From the NCBI RefSeq assembly GCF_021165955.1, contig NZ_CP088952.1, positions 124,001 to 188,000 of the forward strand: DNA of 64,000 nucleotides, read 5' to 3'. A program made the position numbers and the translations under genes. Shown here piece by piece: positions 32,405 through 40,317 of this stretch. This stretch comes from Massilia endophytica (GTDB lineage: Bacteria > Pseudomonadota > Gammaproteobacteria > Burkholderiales > Burkholderiaceae_D). The first letter of the stretch is position 1. The number at the start of each line of letters is the position of its first letter. A model generated the notes under the pieces. It was not told the DNA's origin. It saw nothing but the letters and a program-made list of their open reading frames with translations, and did no database searches.

Positions 32405-32803
32405 ATGCCCATCCTGAACATCACCGTCAGCGGCACCCCGGATACGGTGCCGTCCCATAAAGTCGCCGCCATCCTCAAGGAACACACGGAAGGCATCCTG
32501 CACAAGGCGCCGGCGCTGACCTCCATTGCGGTCCACTATGCCGATCCCGCGCACTGGTATGTGGGCGACTCGCTGGCTGCCCAGAAGAAGGCGACCTTCT
32601 TCCTGGACATTAAGATCAGCGACGAAACCAATACGGCCAGCGAAAAGGCGGCCTATATCGCGGCGGTCTACCGCGACATGGCCGCCTTGCTGGGCGAGCT
32701 GCATGAGGTGAGCTACGTCCACATCGACGATGCCCGTCCCGCAGCCTGGGGCTGGGGCGGGCTGACGCAGCAGTTCCGCGCCGTCAGTAAGATGCTGACC
32801 TGA
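32405..32803 (+). CDS. Tautomerase-superfamily enzyme
   Basis: A 132-aa protein beginning [10 protein letters not shown]. Loss of Met would expose the catalytic N-terminal Pro1 typical of the 4-oxalocrotonate tautomerase superfamily. The length fits a two-repeat (cis-CaaD/MSAD-like) or long tautomerase. Other catalytic residues cannot be assigned without a structure. The AAGGAGTAAGGCC ribosome binding site overlaps the end of the hydrolase gene, so the two are co-expressed. Its 3' end overlaps the convergent chemoreceptor gene by 20 bases. Confidence 0.85.
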   Translation: MPILNITVSGTPDTVPSHKVAAILKEHTEGILHKAPALTSIAVHYADPAHWYVGDSLAAQKKATFFLDIKISDETNTASEKAAYIAAVYRDMAALLGELHEVSYVHIDDARPAAWGWGGLTQQFRAVSKMLT

Positions 32804-34418
32804 CGCGCAGGGGAAGGGAAGCGGCGCGGCGCGCAGGCGCCAGCTGCTGGGGCGCCGCGGCGGCGGCCAGCTTGAAGATGCTCACCGCTTCCTGCAGCAT
32901 GCGGGCCTGTTCGCTCAAGCTGCTGGCGGTGGCCGCCGCTTCTTCCACCAGGGCCGCGTTTTCCTGCGTGGTCTGGTCCATGAGCGAGACGGCGCGGTTC
33001 ACTTCTTCGATGCCGTGGCTCTGCTCCTGGCTGGCGCTGGCGATTTCGTTCATGATCTGCGTCACTCGTTCCACCGAGTCCACGATCTGCGCCATCGTGC
33101 TGCCCGCCTTTGCCACCTGGCTCGCGCCGTCGTTGACATGTTCGACGGAGGTGCCGATCAGGGCCTTGATTTCCTTGGCCGCGGAGGCCGAGCGCTGGGC
33201 GAGGTTGCGCACTTCCGAAGCCACCACCGCGAAGCCGCGTCCCTGCTCGCCAGCGCGCGCCGCTTCCACGGCCGCATTCAGGGCCAGGATATTGGTCTGG
33301 AAGGCGATGCTGTCGATCACGCTGATGATGTCCACCACCTTGCTGGAGCTCTGCTTGATCTGCTCCATCGTGAGCACCACCTTTTCCACCACCTCGCCGC
33401 CCTGGCGCGCCACGTCCGCCGTGCCCTCGACCAGGGTGCTGGCCTGGAAGGCGTTCTCCGCATTCTTCTTGACGGCGTTGGTCAGCTCGTCCATCGCCGC
33501 CGCCGTTTCCTCCAGCGAGCTGGCCTGGGATTCGGTGCGCGACGACAGGTCCATATTCCCCTGCGCCAGTTGCGTCGAGGCGGAAGCGATGGTGTGCGAG
33601 GCTTCGCTGACGCGCGCCATGCTCTGGTTCAGGCTTCGGTTCATTTCGCCCAGCGCCTGCATCAGCTGGCCCGCCTCGTCGTCGGCGTGATCGTCGTGCT
33701 GCTGTGCGAGATCGCCGTTGGCCACGGCCTGCGCCGCCTCCACCGCCTTGTGCAGCGGGGTGACGATGCTGCGCGCGATCAGGATGGAGACCACCACGCC
33801 GCCAGTTACCGACAGCACGAACATCGCGATCATGAGCGTGTTGGCGGTGCTGATGCGTTCGCGCGCAAGCGCTTCGTCCTCCGCCAGGCGCTTGGCAGTG
33901 ATATCCACCAGCTGGTTCACCTGGGACAGATGGGCGGCATAGTGCTTCGAAACGCGGGCCATGGCCGCATGGGCCGCTTCCTGGTCGCTCTTCTGCACGG
34001 CCGGAATCAGCTCGTTGAAGACAGCCTTGTAGAAATCGAGCGCGGGGGCATGGGTCTTTTGCAGGATGCCTTCGGCGATGTCCTTGTCCAGCACCTGCTG
34101 TTCCCAGTACTTGTGCCGCTCGTCGTATTCCGCCTTGAGTTTCTGCATGCGCGCCACCAGTGCATCCTTGCGCGCCTGGTCCTGCGCTTCGAGCAGCTGG
34201 TATCCGGCGAGATAGGACTCGATCACGAATTCAGGCGGGGGCAGGATGTCCGCGATGACGTCCTTGCCGAGAACGATGCGGCCGTACAGCGGGCCGTTGA
34301 CCGCCAGTTCCTGCGTGGTCTTGAAGGACCACACGCCGAACAGGCCGAAGCCGAATAGAAAAATACCAACGAGTATGCCCAGGCGGCGGGCTACCCCTAC
34401 CTGTCTGATCATGTCCAT
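32784..34418 (-). CDS. Methyl-accepting chemotaxis protein
   Basis: A 544-aa transmembrane chemoreceptor. There is one helix at about 13-33 ([20 protein letters not shown]), a four-helix-bundle-like periplasmic domain (about 35-185), a second helix (about 190-212), HAMP (starting [20 protein letters not shown]) and the signalling domain with the hairpin tip [20 protein letters not shown]. It ends LRVRSASY with no CheR-tethering NWETF-type pentapeptide. I use ATG 34416-34418 with GGAGAG 6 bases upstream. The ligand is unknown. Its last 20 bases overlap the tautomerase gene tail to tail. Confidence 0.92.
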   Translation of the reverse strand: MDMIRQVGVARRLGILVGIFLFGFGLFGVWSFKTTQELAVNGPLYGRIVLGKDVIADILPPPEFVIESYLAGYQLLEAQDQARKDALVARMQKLKAEYDERHKYWEQQVLDKDIAEGILQKTHAPALDFYKAVFNELIPAVQKSDQEAAHAAMARVSKHYAAHLSQVNQLVDITAKRLAEDEALARERISTANTLMIAMFVLSVTGGVVVSILIARSIVTPLHKAVEAAQAVANGDLAQQHDDHADDEAGQLMQALGEMNRSLNQSMARVSEASHTIASASTQLAQGNMDLSSRTESQASSLEETAAAMDELTNAVKKNAENAFQASTLVEGTADVARQGGEVVEKVVLTMEQIKQSSSKVVDIISVIDSIAFQTNILALNAAVEAARAGEQGRGFAVVASEVRNLAQRSASAAKEIKALIGTSVEHVNDGASQVAKAGSTMAQIVDSVERVTQIMNEIASASQEQSHGIEEVNRAVSLMDQTTQENAALVEEAAATASSLSEQARMLQEAVSIFKLAAAAAPQQLAPARRAASLPLRVRSASY

Positions 34419-34576
34419 TTTGTCTCTCCAAAAATTGTTTTTTTTGTAGGAGATGAGTCTCTCGTGAAAACTCACCAATTGTCACAGCGTAGCGGAGAAC
34501 GTGCGGCGTTTGTCAGCTAACGTGCAACAAATGGGCAAATGTCCCGGTTTTCGGGCTTTGGAAACGTTTGTCCTTG

Positions 34577-35470
34577 TCAGGGTTTGTTGTAAATGGACAC
34601 AGCGAAGTCCACGAAGGCCCTGACCTTCGGCGAGAGGTGGCGGTTCTGGGGGTAGAGCGCGTAGAGTTCGCGCGGTTTCATGGGGTAGGCGGGCAGCACT
34701 TCCTGGAGCTCGCCCCGGTCCAGTTCCGGCTGGACGATGAACGAGGCCGTGGTGGCGATGCCGATGCCCGCCACGGCCGCGCCGCGCAGGGCGATGCCGG
34801 TATTGGCCTGGAAGCTGCCCTTGACGGTCACCGTCTTGCGGCTGCCGTCCGGCATGGCGAAATTCCAGTCGTTGGGGCGAGCGACCTGGGTGTAGGTGAG
34901 GCAGTTGTGCCGGGCCAGGTCGTCCGGCGTGGCGGGATGGCCGTGGCGTTTCAGGTAGGCCGGGCTGGCCACCAGCATGGTGCGGCTGCTGCCCAGGCGG
35001 CGCGCCACGAGGGTGGAGTCGGGCAGCTCGCGCGTGAGGCGCAGGCCGACGTCGAAGCCTTCCTCGATCAGGTCCACGATGCGGTCGTTGCACACAAGGT
35101 CCACATGCAGTTCGGGATACTGGGCGATGAATTCAGGCAGCCAGTTCGAGAGCTCCAGCACGCCGAAGGCCATGGGAGCATTGATGCGCAAGGTGCCGGA
35201 AGGGCGGGCCTGGTGGCGGCCCACGTTGCGGTCCGCCTCGTCGAGCGCGTCGAGGATCTGGCGGCTCGCCTCGTAGTAGTCGCGGCCCGCATCGGTCAGG
35301 GCGAAGCGGCGTGTGGTCCGGTTCAGGAGCTGGGCGCCGAGATGGGATTCCAGCTGGCGGACCTGGCGCGAGACGATGGTGTGCGAGATGCCCATGGCAT
35401 CGGCCGCAGCGGTAAAGCTGCCCAGCTCCACGACGCGGCGCAGTGCGCGCAGCGCTGCCAGTTGGTCCAT
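34577..35470 (-). CDS. LysR-family transcriptional regulator
   Basis: A 297-aa LysR regulator. The N-terminal winged HTH runs from MDQLAALRALRRVVELGSFT through AAADAMGISHTIVSRQVRQLE, and the effector domain fills about 90-290. The sequence type (GTLRINAPMAFGVLELSNWL, NDRIVDLIEEGFDVGLRLT) is the CrgA/YafC subgroup. LysR targets are usually adjacent and divergent; no divergent gene lies next to it, so its regulon is unclear. The start is ATG 35468-35470, where the HTH begins; the long open frame upstream runs through a repeat and is not coding. Confidence 0.92.
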   Translation of the reverse strand: MDQLAALRALRRVVELGSFTAAADAMGISHTIVSRQVRQLESHLGAQLLNRTTRRFALTDAGRDYYEASRQILDALDEADRNVGRHQARPSGTLRINAPMAFGVLELSNWLPEFIAQYPELHVDLVCNDRIVDLIEEGFDVGLRLTRELPDSTLVARRLGSSRTMLVASPAYLKRHGHPATPDDLARHNCLTYTQVARPNDWNFAMPDGSRKTVTVKGSFQANTGIALRGAAVAGIGIATTASFIVQPELDRGELQEVLPAYPMKPRELYALYPQNRHLSPKVRAFVDFAVSIYNKP

Positions 35471-35540
35471 AGATGTCAGGGAGAAGTTTGCGTGCCGCCA
35501 GCTTACTGCATGGCCAGCGTAGCGACAAGACGGAGGTCGA

Positions 35541-35618
35541 CCACCGAACGAAGTCCGGCAACTGTGTTCGGTGGCGGACTGCGCTTTCGGGGACAGACCC
35601 CATCCGGGGTCTGTCCCC
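35541..35618 (-). repeat. Post-stop palindromic repeat, copy B, after fmt
   Basis: The core is a perfect 13-bp palindrome arm pair (GGGGACAGACCCC at 35589-35601, GGGGTCTGTCCCC at 35606-35618, loop ATCC), beginning 10 bases after the fmt stop. Beyond it, 35561-35581 is a 21-base block identical (reverse complement) to 42971-42991 in copy C. A further inverted repeat, CCACCGAAC (35541-35549) with GTTCGGTGG (35566-35574), overlaps that block. Orientation relative to the upstream gene is the same as copy C. Confidence 0.9.
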
Positions 35619-35628
35619 TGTGCCTCAG

Positions 35629-36585
35629 TTACTCGAATCGCTTGCCCTCGAGCCCGAAGCCCTTGATGAACTCCGCCGCAGGCAGGCGCTTGCCGCCCGG
35701 CTTCTGCAGCTCCGTCAGGCGCAGGGCGCCGCTGCCGCAGGCGACCACGATGCCGTGCTGCGCATCGGCCGCCAGCACCTTGCCCGCAGGCGCATCGCTG
35801 CCCGCGTCCAGCACCTCGGCGCCCCACAGCTTCACGGCCACACCGTCCACCGTGCCATGCGCGCCGGGGAAGGGGTTGAAGGCGCGGATCTTGCGCCCGA
35901 TCTCGCGGGCGGACTGGCTGAAGTCCAGCTTCGCCTCTTCCTTCGCGATCTTGGTCGCATAGGTCACGCCTGCCTCGGGCTGCGGCACGGCTTCCACGAT
36001 GCCCTGTTCCAGCTTGTGCAGGACCTTCACCACCATCTGCGCGCCCATGGCGGCCAGGCGGTCGTGCAGGGTGGCGGTGGTGTCCTGCGGGCCGATGGGC
36101 GTGCGCTCGATCAGCAGCATCGGGCCCGTGTCGAGGCCTTCTTCCATCTGCATGATGGTGACGCCGGTTTCCGCATCGCCCGCCTCGATGGCGCGGTGGA
36201 TGGGCGCCGCGCCGCGCCAGCGCGGCAGCAGCGAGCCGTGGATATTGATGCAGGGTTTGATGTCGAGGGTGCTGCGCGGGAGGATGAGGCCATAGGCCGC
36301 CACCACCATCGCGTCATAACCGGTATTGCGCAGCAGTTCGTGCGCTTCCTTCGCCTCCTGGGCGCGCTGGGGATCCTTGCTGTCCATGCGCAGCGAAAGC
36401 GGCTGCGCAACGGGAATGCCGTGCGCCACGGCGTACTGCTTGACCGCGGAGGGCTGGAGCTGCATGCCGCGCCCGGCCGGGCGGTCGGGCTGGGTCAGCA
36501 CCAGGGGAATCTCGAAACCTGCTTCATGCAGGGCCTGCAAGGCAACGGCGGCAAATTCCGGCGTGCCGGCAAAGATCACTTTCAT
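35629..36585 (-). CDS. fmt: Methionyl-tRNA formyltransferase
   Basis: Fmt formylates initiator Met-tRNA using 10-formyl-THF. The 318-aa protein begins [16 protein letters not shown] and has the catalytic segment [20 protein letters not shown] with the Asn-His pair, the downstream [17 protein letters not shown] with catalytic Asp, and the C-terminal OB-fold domain ([20 protein letters not shown]). It lies 19 bases after def, its functional partner that later removes the formyl group. The palindromic repeat copy B follows its stop. Confidence 0.97.
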   Translation of the reverse strand: MKVIFAGTPEFAAVALQALHEAGFEIPLVLTQPDRPAGRGMQLQPSAVKQYAVAHGIPVAQPLSLRMDSKDPQRAQEAKEAHELLRNTGYDAMVVAAYGLILPRSTLDIKPCINIHGSLLPRWRGAAPIHRAIEAGDAETGVTIMQMEEGLDTGPMLLIERTPIGPQDTTATLHDRLAAMGAQMVVKVLHKLEQGIVEAVPQPEAGVTYATKIAKEEAKLDFSQSAREIGRKIRAFNPFPGAHGTVDGVAVKLWGAEVLDAGSDAPAGKVLAADAQHGIVVACGSGALRLTELQKPGGKRLPAAEFIKGFGLEGKRFE

Positions 36586-36604
36586 CGACTCCCCTTCTGA
36601 CGTA

Positions 36605-37144
36605 TCAGCGGCGGCCGGCGGCGCGCAGCGACTTCTCGCGCTCCATGCCGCGTTCTTCCTTCAGCAGCTTGGTCTTGATGCGGTTGCGTTTCAGTGGCGA
36701 CAGGTACTCGACGAAGACCTTGCCCATCAGGTGGTCCATCTCGTGCTGGATGCACACCGCCATGAGCTCGTCGCAATCCAGTTCGAAGAACTCGCCCTTC
36801 ACGTTCTGCGCGCGCACCTTCACTTTCGAAGGACGCTCCACGTCGTCGTAGATGCCGGGCACGGAGAGGCAGCCCTCGTCGTACACCTTGCGCTCTTCGC
36901 TGGCCCACAGGATCTCGGGATTGATGAAGACCTGGAGCGCGTCCTTGGTTTCGCTCAGGTCGATCACGAGCACGCGCTCGTGCACGTCCACCTGGGTGGC
37001 GGCCAGGCCGATGCCCGGCGCGTCGTACATGGTCTCAGCCATGTCGGCCACCAGCGTGGCAAGGCGCTCGTCGAACACGGTGACGGGCTGGGCGACCTTG
37101 TGCAGGCGCGGATCGGGGTAGCGGAGAATATTCAGTTTAGCCAT
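36605..37144 (-). CDS. def: Peptide deformylase
   Basis: Def is the metalloenzyme that removes the N-formyl group from new proteins. The 179-aa protein shows all three motifs: GIGLAATQV (about 46), EGCLSVPG with metal Cys (about 91) and [10 protein letters not shown] with HExxH (about 133). I start at ATG 37142-37144 ([14 protein letters not shown]), the family N-terminus; the frame is open upstream without homology. It is the first gene of def-fmt, divergent from the LysM gene across 186 bases. Confidence 0.97.
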   Translation of the reverse strand: MAKLNILRYPDPRLHKVAQPVTVFDERLATLVADMAETMYDAPGIGLAATQVDVHERVLVIDLSETKDALQVFINPEILWASEERKVYDEGCLSVPGIYDDVERPSKVKVRAQNVKGEFFELDCDELMAVCIQHEMDHLMGKVFVEYLSPLKRNRIKTKLLKEERGMEREKSLRAAGRR

Positions 37145-37330
37145 ACAACGGTGCTTGGTGACTTGATAAGAGTGTTGCCGAACCGCTTTCGGCCCACCAC
37201 AAAAATGCAACAGATGCGGCTGGCAGCGCCGCGTGGTTTCTCTTGCTAGTTATGGGTAATATGGGCAGAATTTGATTCAGTACGGCAAGGCTTTGAGCCC
37301 GCCGGGATGCCGCACGTAACGGATGATTTC

Positions 37331-38437
37331 ATGAAAAATTTTAACACAGTCGGCCCCCGCCTGTTCGCGGCGGCCCTGTTGACCGCTGCTGCGGCCAGCC
37401 CCGCGCTGGCTGAGATGCGCTGCGAGTTCAAGCCCAATGCGCCGGACCAGCACGTGGTGGTGAAGGGCGATACCCTGTGGGACATCTCGGGCGCCTTCCT
37501 GGAAAAGCCCTGGTGCTGGCCGCAGGTGTGGGGCATGAACCGCGACGAGATCGCCAACCCGCACTGGATCTATCCCGGCCAGATTATCTACTTCGACCGC
37601 AAGGCGGGCCGCCTGCGCCTGGGCAACCGCATCGGCGCGGACGGCGGCGGAGCGGGGGACCCCTCCGGCATGCGCCTGTCGCCCCAGCTGCGCATGGAAG
37701 GCCTGGGCAAGGATGCCGTGAAGTCCATTCCCAGCGGCGCCATCGAACCTTTCCTGACTGAACCGCTGATCGTCGAAGGCGATGAGCTGAAGGACGCGCC
37801 GCGCATCATCGCCACCCAGGAAAACCATGTCTTCATCGGCAAGGGCGACAAGGCCTATGTACGGGGCAAGCTGAATGGCGGCACCTCCTTCCAGGTCTTC
37901 CGTCCCGGCAAGCCGCTGCGCGATCCCGTCACCAAGGCGGTGGTGGCGCAGGAGGCCTTCTACCTGGGCACCCTGAAGCTGCAGAAGGAAGCGGAGCCGG
38001 GCACGGACGTGCACACCTTCACCGTGGCCAGCGCCAAGGAGGAGATGGGCAAGGGCGACCTCTTGATGCAGGCGCCGCCGATGCCGATGCAGAACTATGT
38101 GCCGCATCCGCCCGAAGTGCAGGTGGACGCGCGCGTGCTCGCCATCTACAACGGCGTGACCCATGCTGGCCAGAACCAGGTTGTGAGCATCAATCGCGGA
38201 AAGCTTGACGGACTCGATGTCGGCTCCGTGCTGCAGCTGTACCATCGTGGGCAGACGGTTGCCGATCCGGGCGCCAGCAAGGGCTGGCACAACCTGGGGC
38301 AGCCCAAGGTCAAGCTGCCGGACGAGGAAGTGGGCAGCCTGTTTATTTTCCGCGTGTTCAAGCATGTTTCCTACGGCCTGATCATGCAGGTGACGGAACC
38401 GGTGGAGGTTGGCGACGTCGCTAAAACTGCGGAGTGA
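37331..38437 (+). CDS. Secreted LysM peptidoglycan-binding protein
   Basis: A 368-aa exported protein with a signal peptide (about residues 1-27, ending AAAASPALA) and one LysM domain near the N-terminus (HVVVKGDTLWDISGAFLEKP, WCWPQVWGMNRDEIANPHWIYPGQII, about 42-90). The remainder (about 100-368) is a conserved, uncharacterised beta-rich region. LysM binds N-acetylglucosamine in peptidoglycan. A LysM protein next to dprA is a stable betaproteobacterial arrangement, divergent from def-fmt. I prefer ATG 37331 over the in-frame ATG 37307 because the signal peptide n-region then is short (MKNFNTVGPRLF). The stop overlaps the dprA GTG start. Confidence 0.88.
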   Translation: MKNFNTVGPRLFAAALLTAAAASPALAEMRCEFKPNAPDQHVVVKGDTLWDISGAFLEKPWCWPQVWGMNRDEIANPHWIYPGQIIYFDRKAGRLRLGNRIGADGGGAGDPSGMRLSPQLRMEGLGKDAVKSIPSGAIEPFLTEPLIVEGDELKDAPRIIATQENHVFIGKGDKAYVRGKLNGGTSFQVFRPGKPLRDPVTKAVVAQEAFYLGTLKLQKEAEPGTDVHTFTVASAKEEMGKGDLLMQAPPMPMQNYVPHPPEVQVDARVLAIYNGVTHAGQNQVVSINRGKLDGLDVGSVLQLYHRGQTVADPGASKGWHNLGQPKVKLPDEEVGSLFIFRVFKHVSYGLIMQVTEPVEVGDVAKTAE

Positions 38438-39591
38438 GCGACGCCGTGCAAGCCACGGATTCTCCCCAACATGCCAGCCAGGACGCCGAAGAACTCGCGG
38501 CCTGGCTGCGCTTCAGCAGCAGCCCTGGCGTGAGCCGCCGCACGGCGGTTGCGCTGGTGCGGCGCTTCGGTTCTCCGCGCGCCGTGCAGCAGGCGCTGGC
38601 CGAACATCAGGCCGTCGAAGACAATGCCGGCCTTCCACCACTTACCCACGAGCAGGCGCGAGGCCTTTGCGCCGAGCCTGGCAACGAGCTGCGTGCCCTG
38701 GCTGCGCGCACAGTGGAATGGGCGGCGAAGCCGGGCAACACGCTGCTCACCTTCAACGATCCCGCCTATCCGGCGCTCCTGCGCCAGACCGACGATCCGC
38801 CCTTGCTGCTTCATATAAAAGGCGACGCGCAGCTGCTGGCTGCGCGCGGCATCGCCATCGTCGGCGCGCGCAACGCATCGCTGCAAGGAAAATTGAACGC
38901 GGAGCATTTTGCGCAGAGCCTCTCGGACTTTGGGCTCACTGTCTTCTCCGGCCTGGCACGCGGCATCGACGCCGCCGCGCACCGGGGCGCCCTGCGCGGA
39001 CGGGCAAGCACGGTGGCGGTGATGGCGACGGGGATTGACCGCATCTATCCCGCCGCCCACCGCGAACTGGCTCACCAGCTTGCGGAGCAGGGCTGCATCG
39101 TCAGCGAGTTCGCGCTCGGTACGCCGCCATGCGCATGGCAGTTCCCCGTCCGCAACCGCATCATCAGCGGCCTGGCGCGCGGCGTGCTCGTTGTGGAAGC
39201 CGCGGCGGCCTCGGGATCGCTGATCACGGCGCGCAGTGCCGCCGCCCAGAACCGTGAGGTGTTTGCCATTCCCGGTTCCATTCATGCCACGCTGAGCAAG
39301 GGTTGTCATCAGCTTCTGCGCGAAGGCGCGGCTTTGGTGGAAACGGTGGACGATGTGTTACATGGCCTGGGCATCAAGGACCGTCCGCGCGAAACAATGT
39401 TGACGGAAGAACTTGAACGCAAGGCCCATGTGTTGTTGGATGTCCTCAGTTACGACGCGCATACGGCCGATGCACTGGCCACCCATTTGCAGCTCGATGC
39501 GGCGGCCACGCAAGCCTCGCTGCTCGCTCTGGAACTGGCCGGTCTCGTGGAGCGCTTGCCGGGCGGCGCATTCCGCCGTTTGAAGCGTTAA
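38434..39591 (+). CDS. dprA: DNA processing protein DprA
   Basis: DprA binds incoming single-stranded DNA and loads RecA during natural transformation. The 385-aa protein starts at GTG 38434, overlapping the LysM stop. It contains a SAM-like N-terminal helical region (SSSPGVSRRTAVALVRRF), the extended Rossmann fold (GIAIVGARNASLQG, SGLARGIDAAAHRGAL, IPGSIHATLSKGCHQLLREG) and a C-terminal winged-helix DML1/DprA domain (SYDAHTADALATHLQLDA, through LVERLPGGAFRRL). No other competence gene lies in the window. Confidence 0.95.
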   Translation: MSDAVQATDSPQHASQDAEELAAWLRFSSSPGVSRRTAVALVRRFGSPRAVQQALAEHQAVEDNAGLPPLTHEQARGLCAEPGNELRALAARTVEWAAKPGNTLLTFNDPAYPALLRQTDDPPLLLHIKGDAQLLAARGIAIVGARNASLQGKLNAEHFAQSLSDFGLTVFSGLARGIDAAAHRGALRGRASTVAVMATGIDRIYPAAHRELAHQLAEQGCIVSEFALGTPPCAWQFPVRNRIISGLARGVLVVEAAAASGSLITARSAAAQNREVFAIPGSIHATLSKGCHQLLREGAALVETVDDVLHGLGIKDRPRETMLTEELERKAHVLLDVLSYDAHTADALATHLQLDAAATQASLLALELAGLVERLPGGAFRRLKR

Positions 39592-39643
39592 GGCAAGCGT
39601 GCGGGACTTGTGCCGCGCCGAGCGATGCTGATAGAGTAGAGCC

Positions 39644-40108
39644 ATGTTCGACATCCTTGTTTACCTCTACGAGACCTACTATCGTCCCGAGGCCTGCCCT
39701 GAACCGGCGGCACTGGCCAAGAAGCTATCGGCCGTTGGCTTTGACGATGTGGAAATCTCCGAAGCGCTGGTATGGCTCAACGACCTGACGGCGCTCGCAG
39801 GTGTCGAGCAGACGCTGACGGCCTCGTCGACGGGCACGCGTTTCTATGTGGATGAAGAGAAGGACGTGCTGGGTTCCCAGGCCATCGGCTTCATTCTGTT
39901 CCTGGAAAGCGCCAAGGTGCTCTCGCCGCTGCAGCGCGAGATCGTGATCGAACGTGCGCTGGCGCTGGAAGAAGCGCCCGTCAACCTCGGCAAGCTCAAG
40001 ATCATCGTCCTGATGCTGCTGTGGAGCCAGGGCATGGAGCCGGACGCCCTCATGTTCGACGACCTCTTCGCTTCGGATGAAGACCAGGCTCCCCGCCTGC
40101 TGCATTAA
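39644..40108 (+). CDS. smg: Smg family protein (DUF494)
   Basis: A 154-aa DUF494/Smg protein, [17 protein letters not shown]. The molecular function is unknown. The smg gene sits next to dprA in many beta- and gammaproteobacteria, as here (52-base gap). It is acidic and helical, with the family's [14 protein letters not shown] and C-terminal [18 protein letters not shown] segments. Confidence 0.92.
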   Translation: MFDILVYLYETYYRPEACPEPAALAKKLSAVGFDDVEISEALVWLNDLTALAGVEQTLTASSTGTRFYVDEEKDVLGSQAIGFILFLESAKVLSPLQREIVIERALALEEAPVNLGKLKIIVLMLLWSQGMEPDALMFDDLFASDEDQAPRLLH

Positions 40109-40317
40109 TCCTCCCTTATTGACAACAAGTCAACATGGCGCCCGCTACCGGCGTCCGCTTTGTGCTGTCCGCTTGCGGAATCGCGGGAAGCGCGCTTATT
40201 ATTGGCCCTTTGACAATACTATACAGACGGCAAGATTGTGGAAACCTTTGGTAAGCCATGCAATCCATGTATCATGCGGCTGCCATACCACCCTAAAGCA
40301 AGCGAGAATTCATAAAA

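Noticed and set aside
34419..34576. Flagellar sigma-28 promoter upstream of the chemoreceptor genes
   Set aside because: Upstream of 34418 I find no TAAA-N15-GCCGATAA. Upstream of 46797 a TAAA-N15-GGCAACTT is only a partial match and could be chance.
35471..35827. An N-terminal extension of the LysR gene
   Set aside because: The open frame continues upstream through the palindromic repeat and into fmt; the HTH starts exactly at the downstream ATG and the extension has no family sequence.
40109..40317. A clear promoter before topB
   Set aside because: TTGACA at 40210-40215 is good, but no convincing -10 lies 16-18 bases downstream, so it is mentioned only with the gene.
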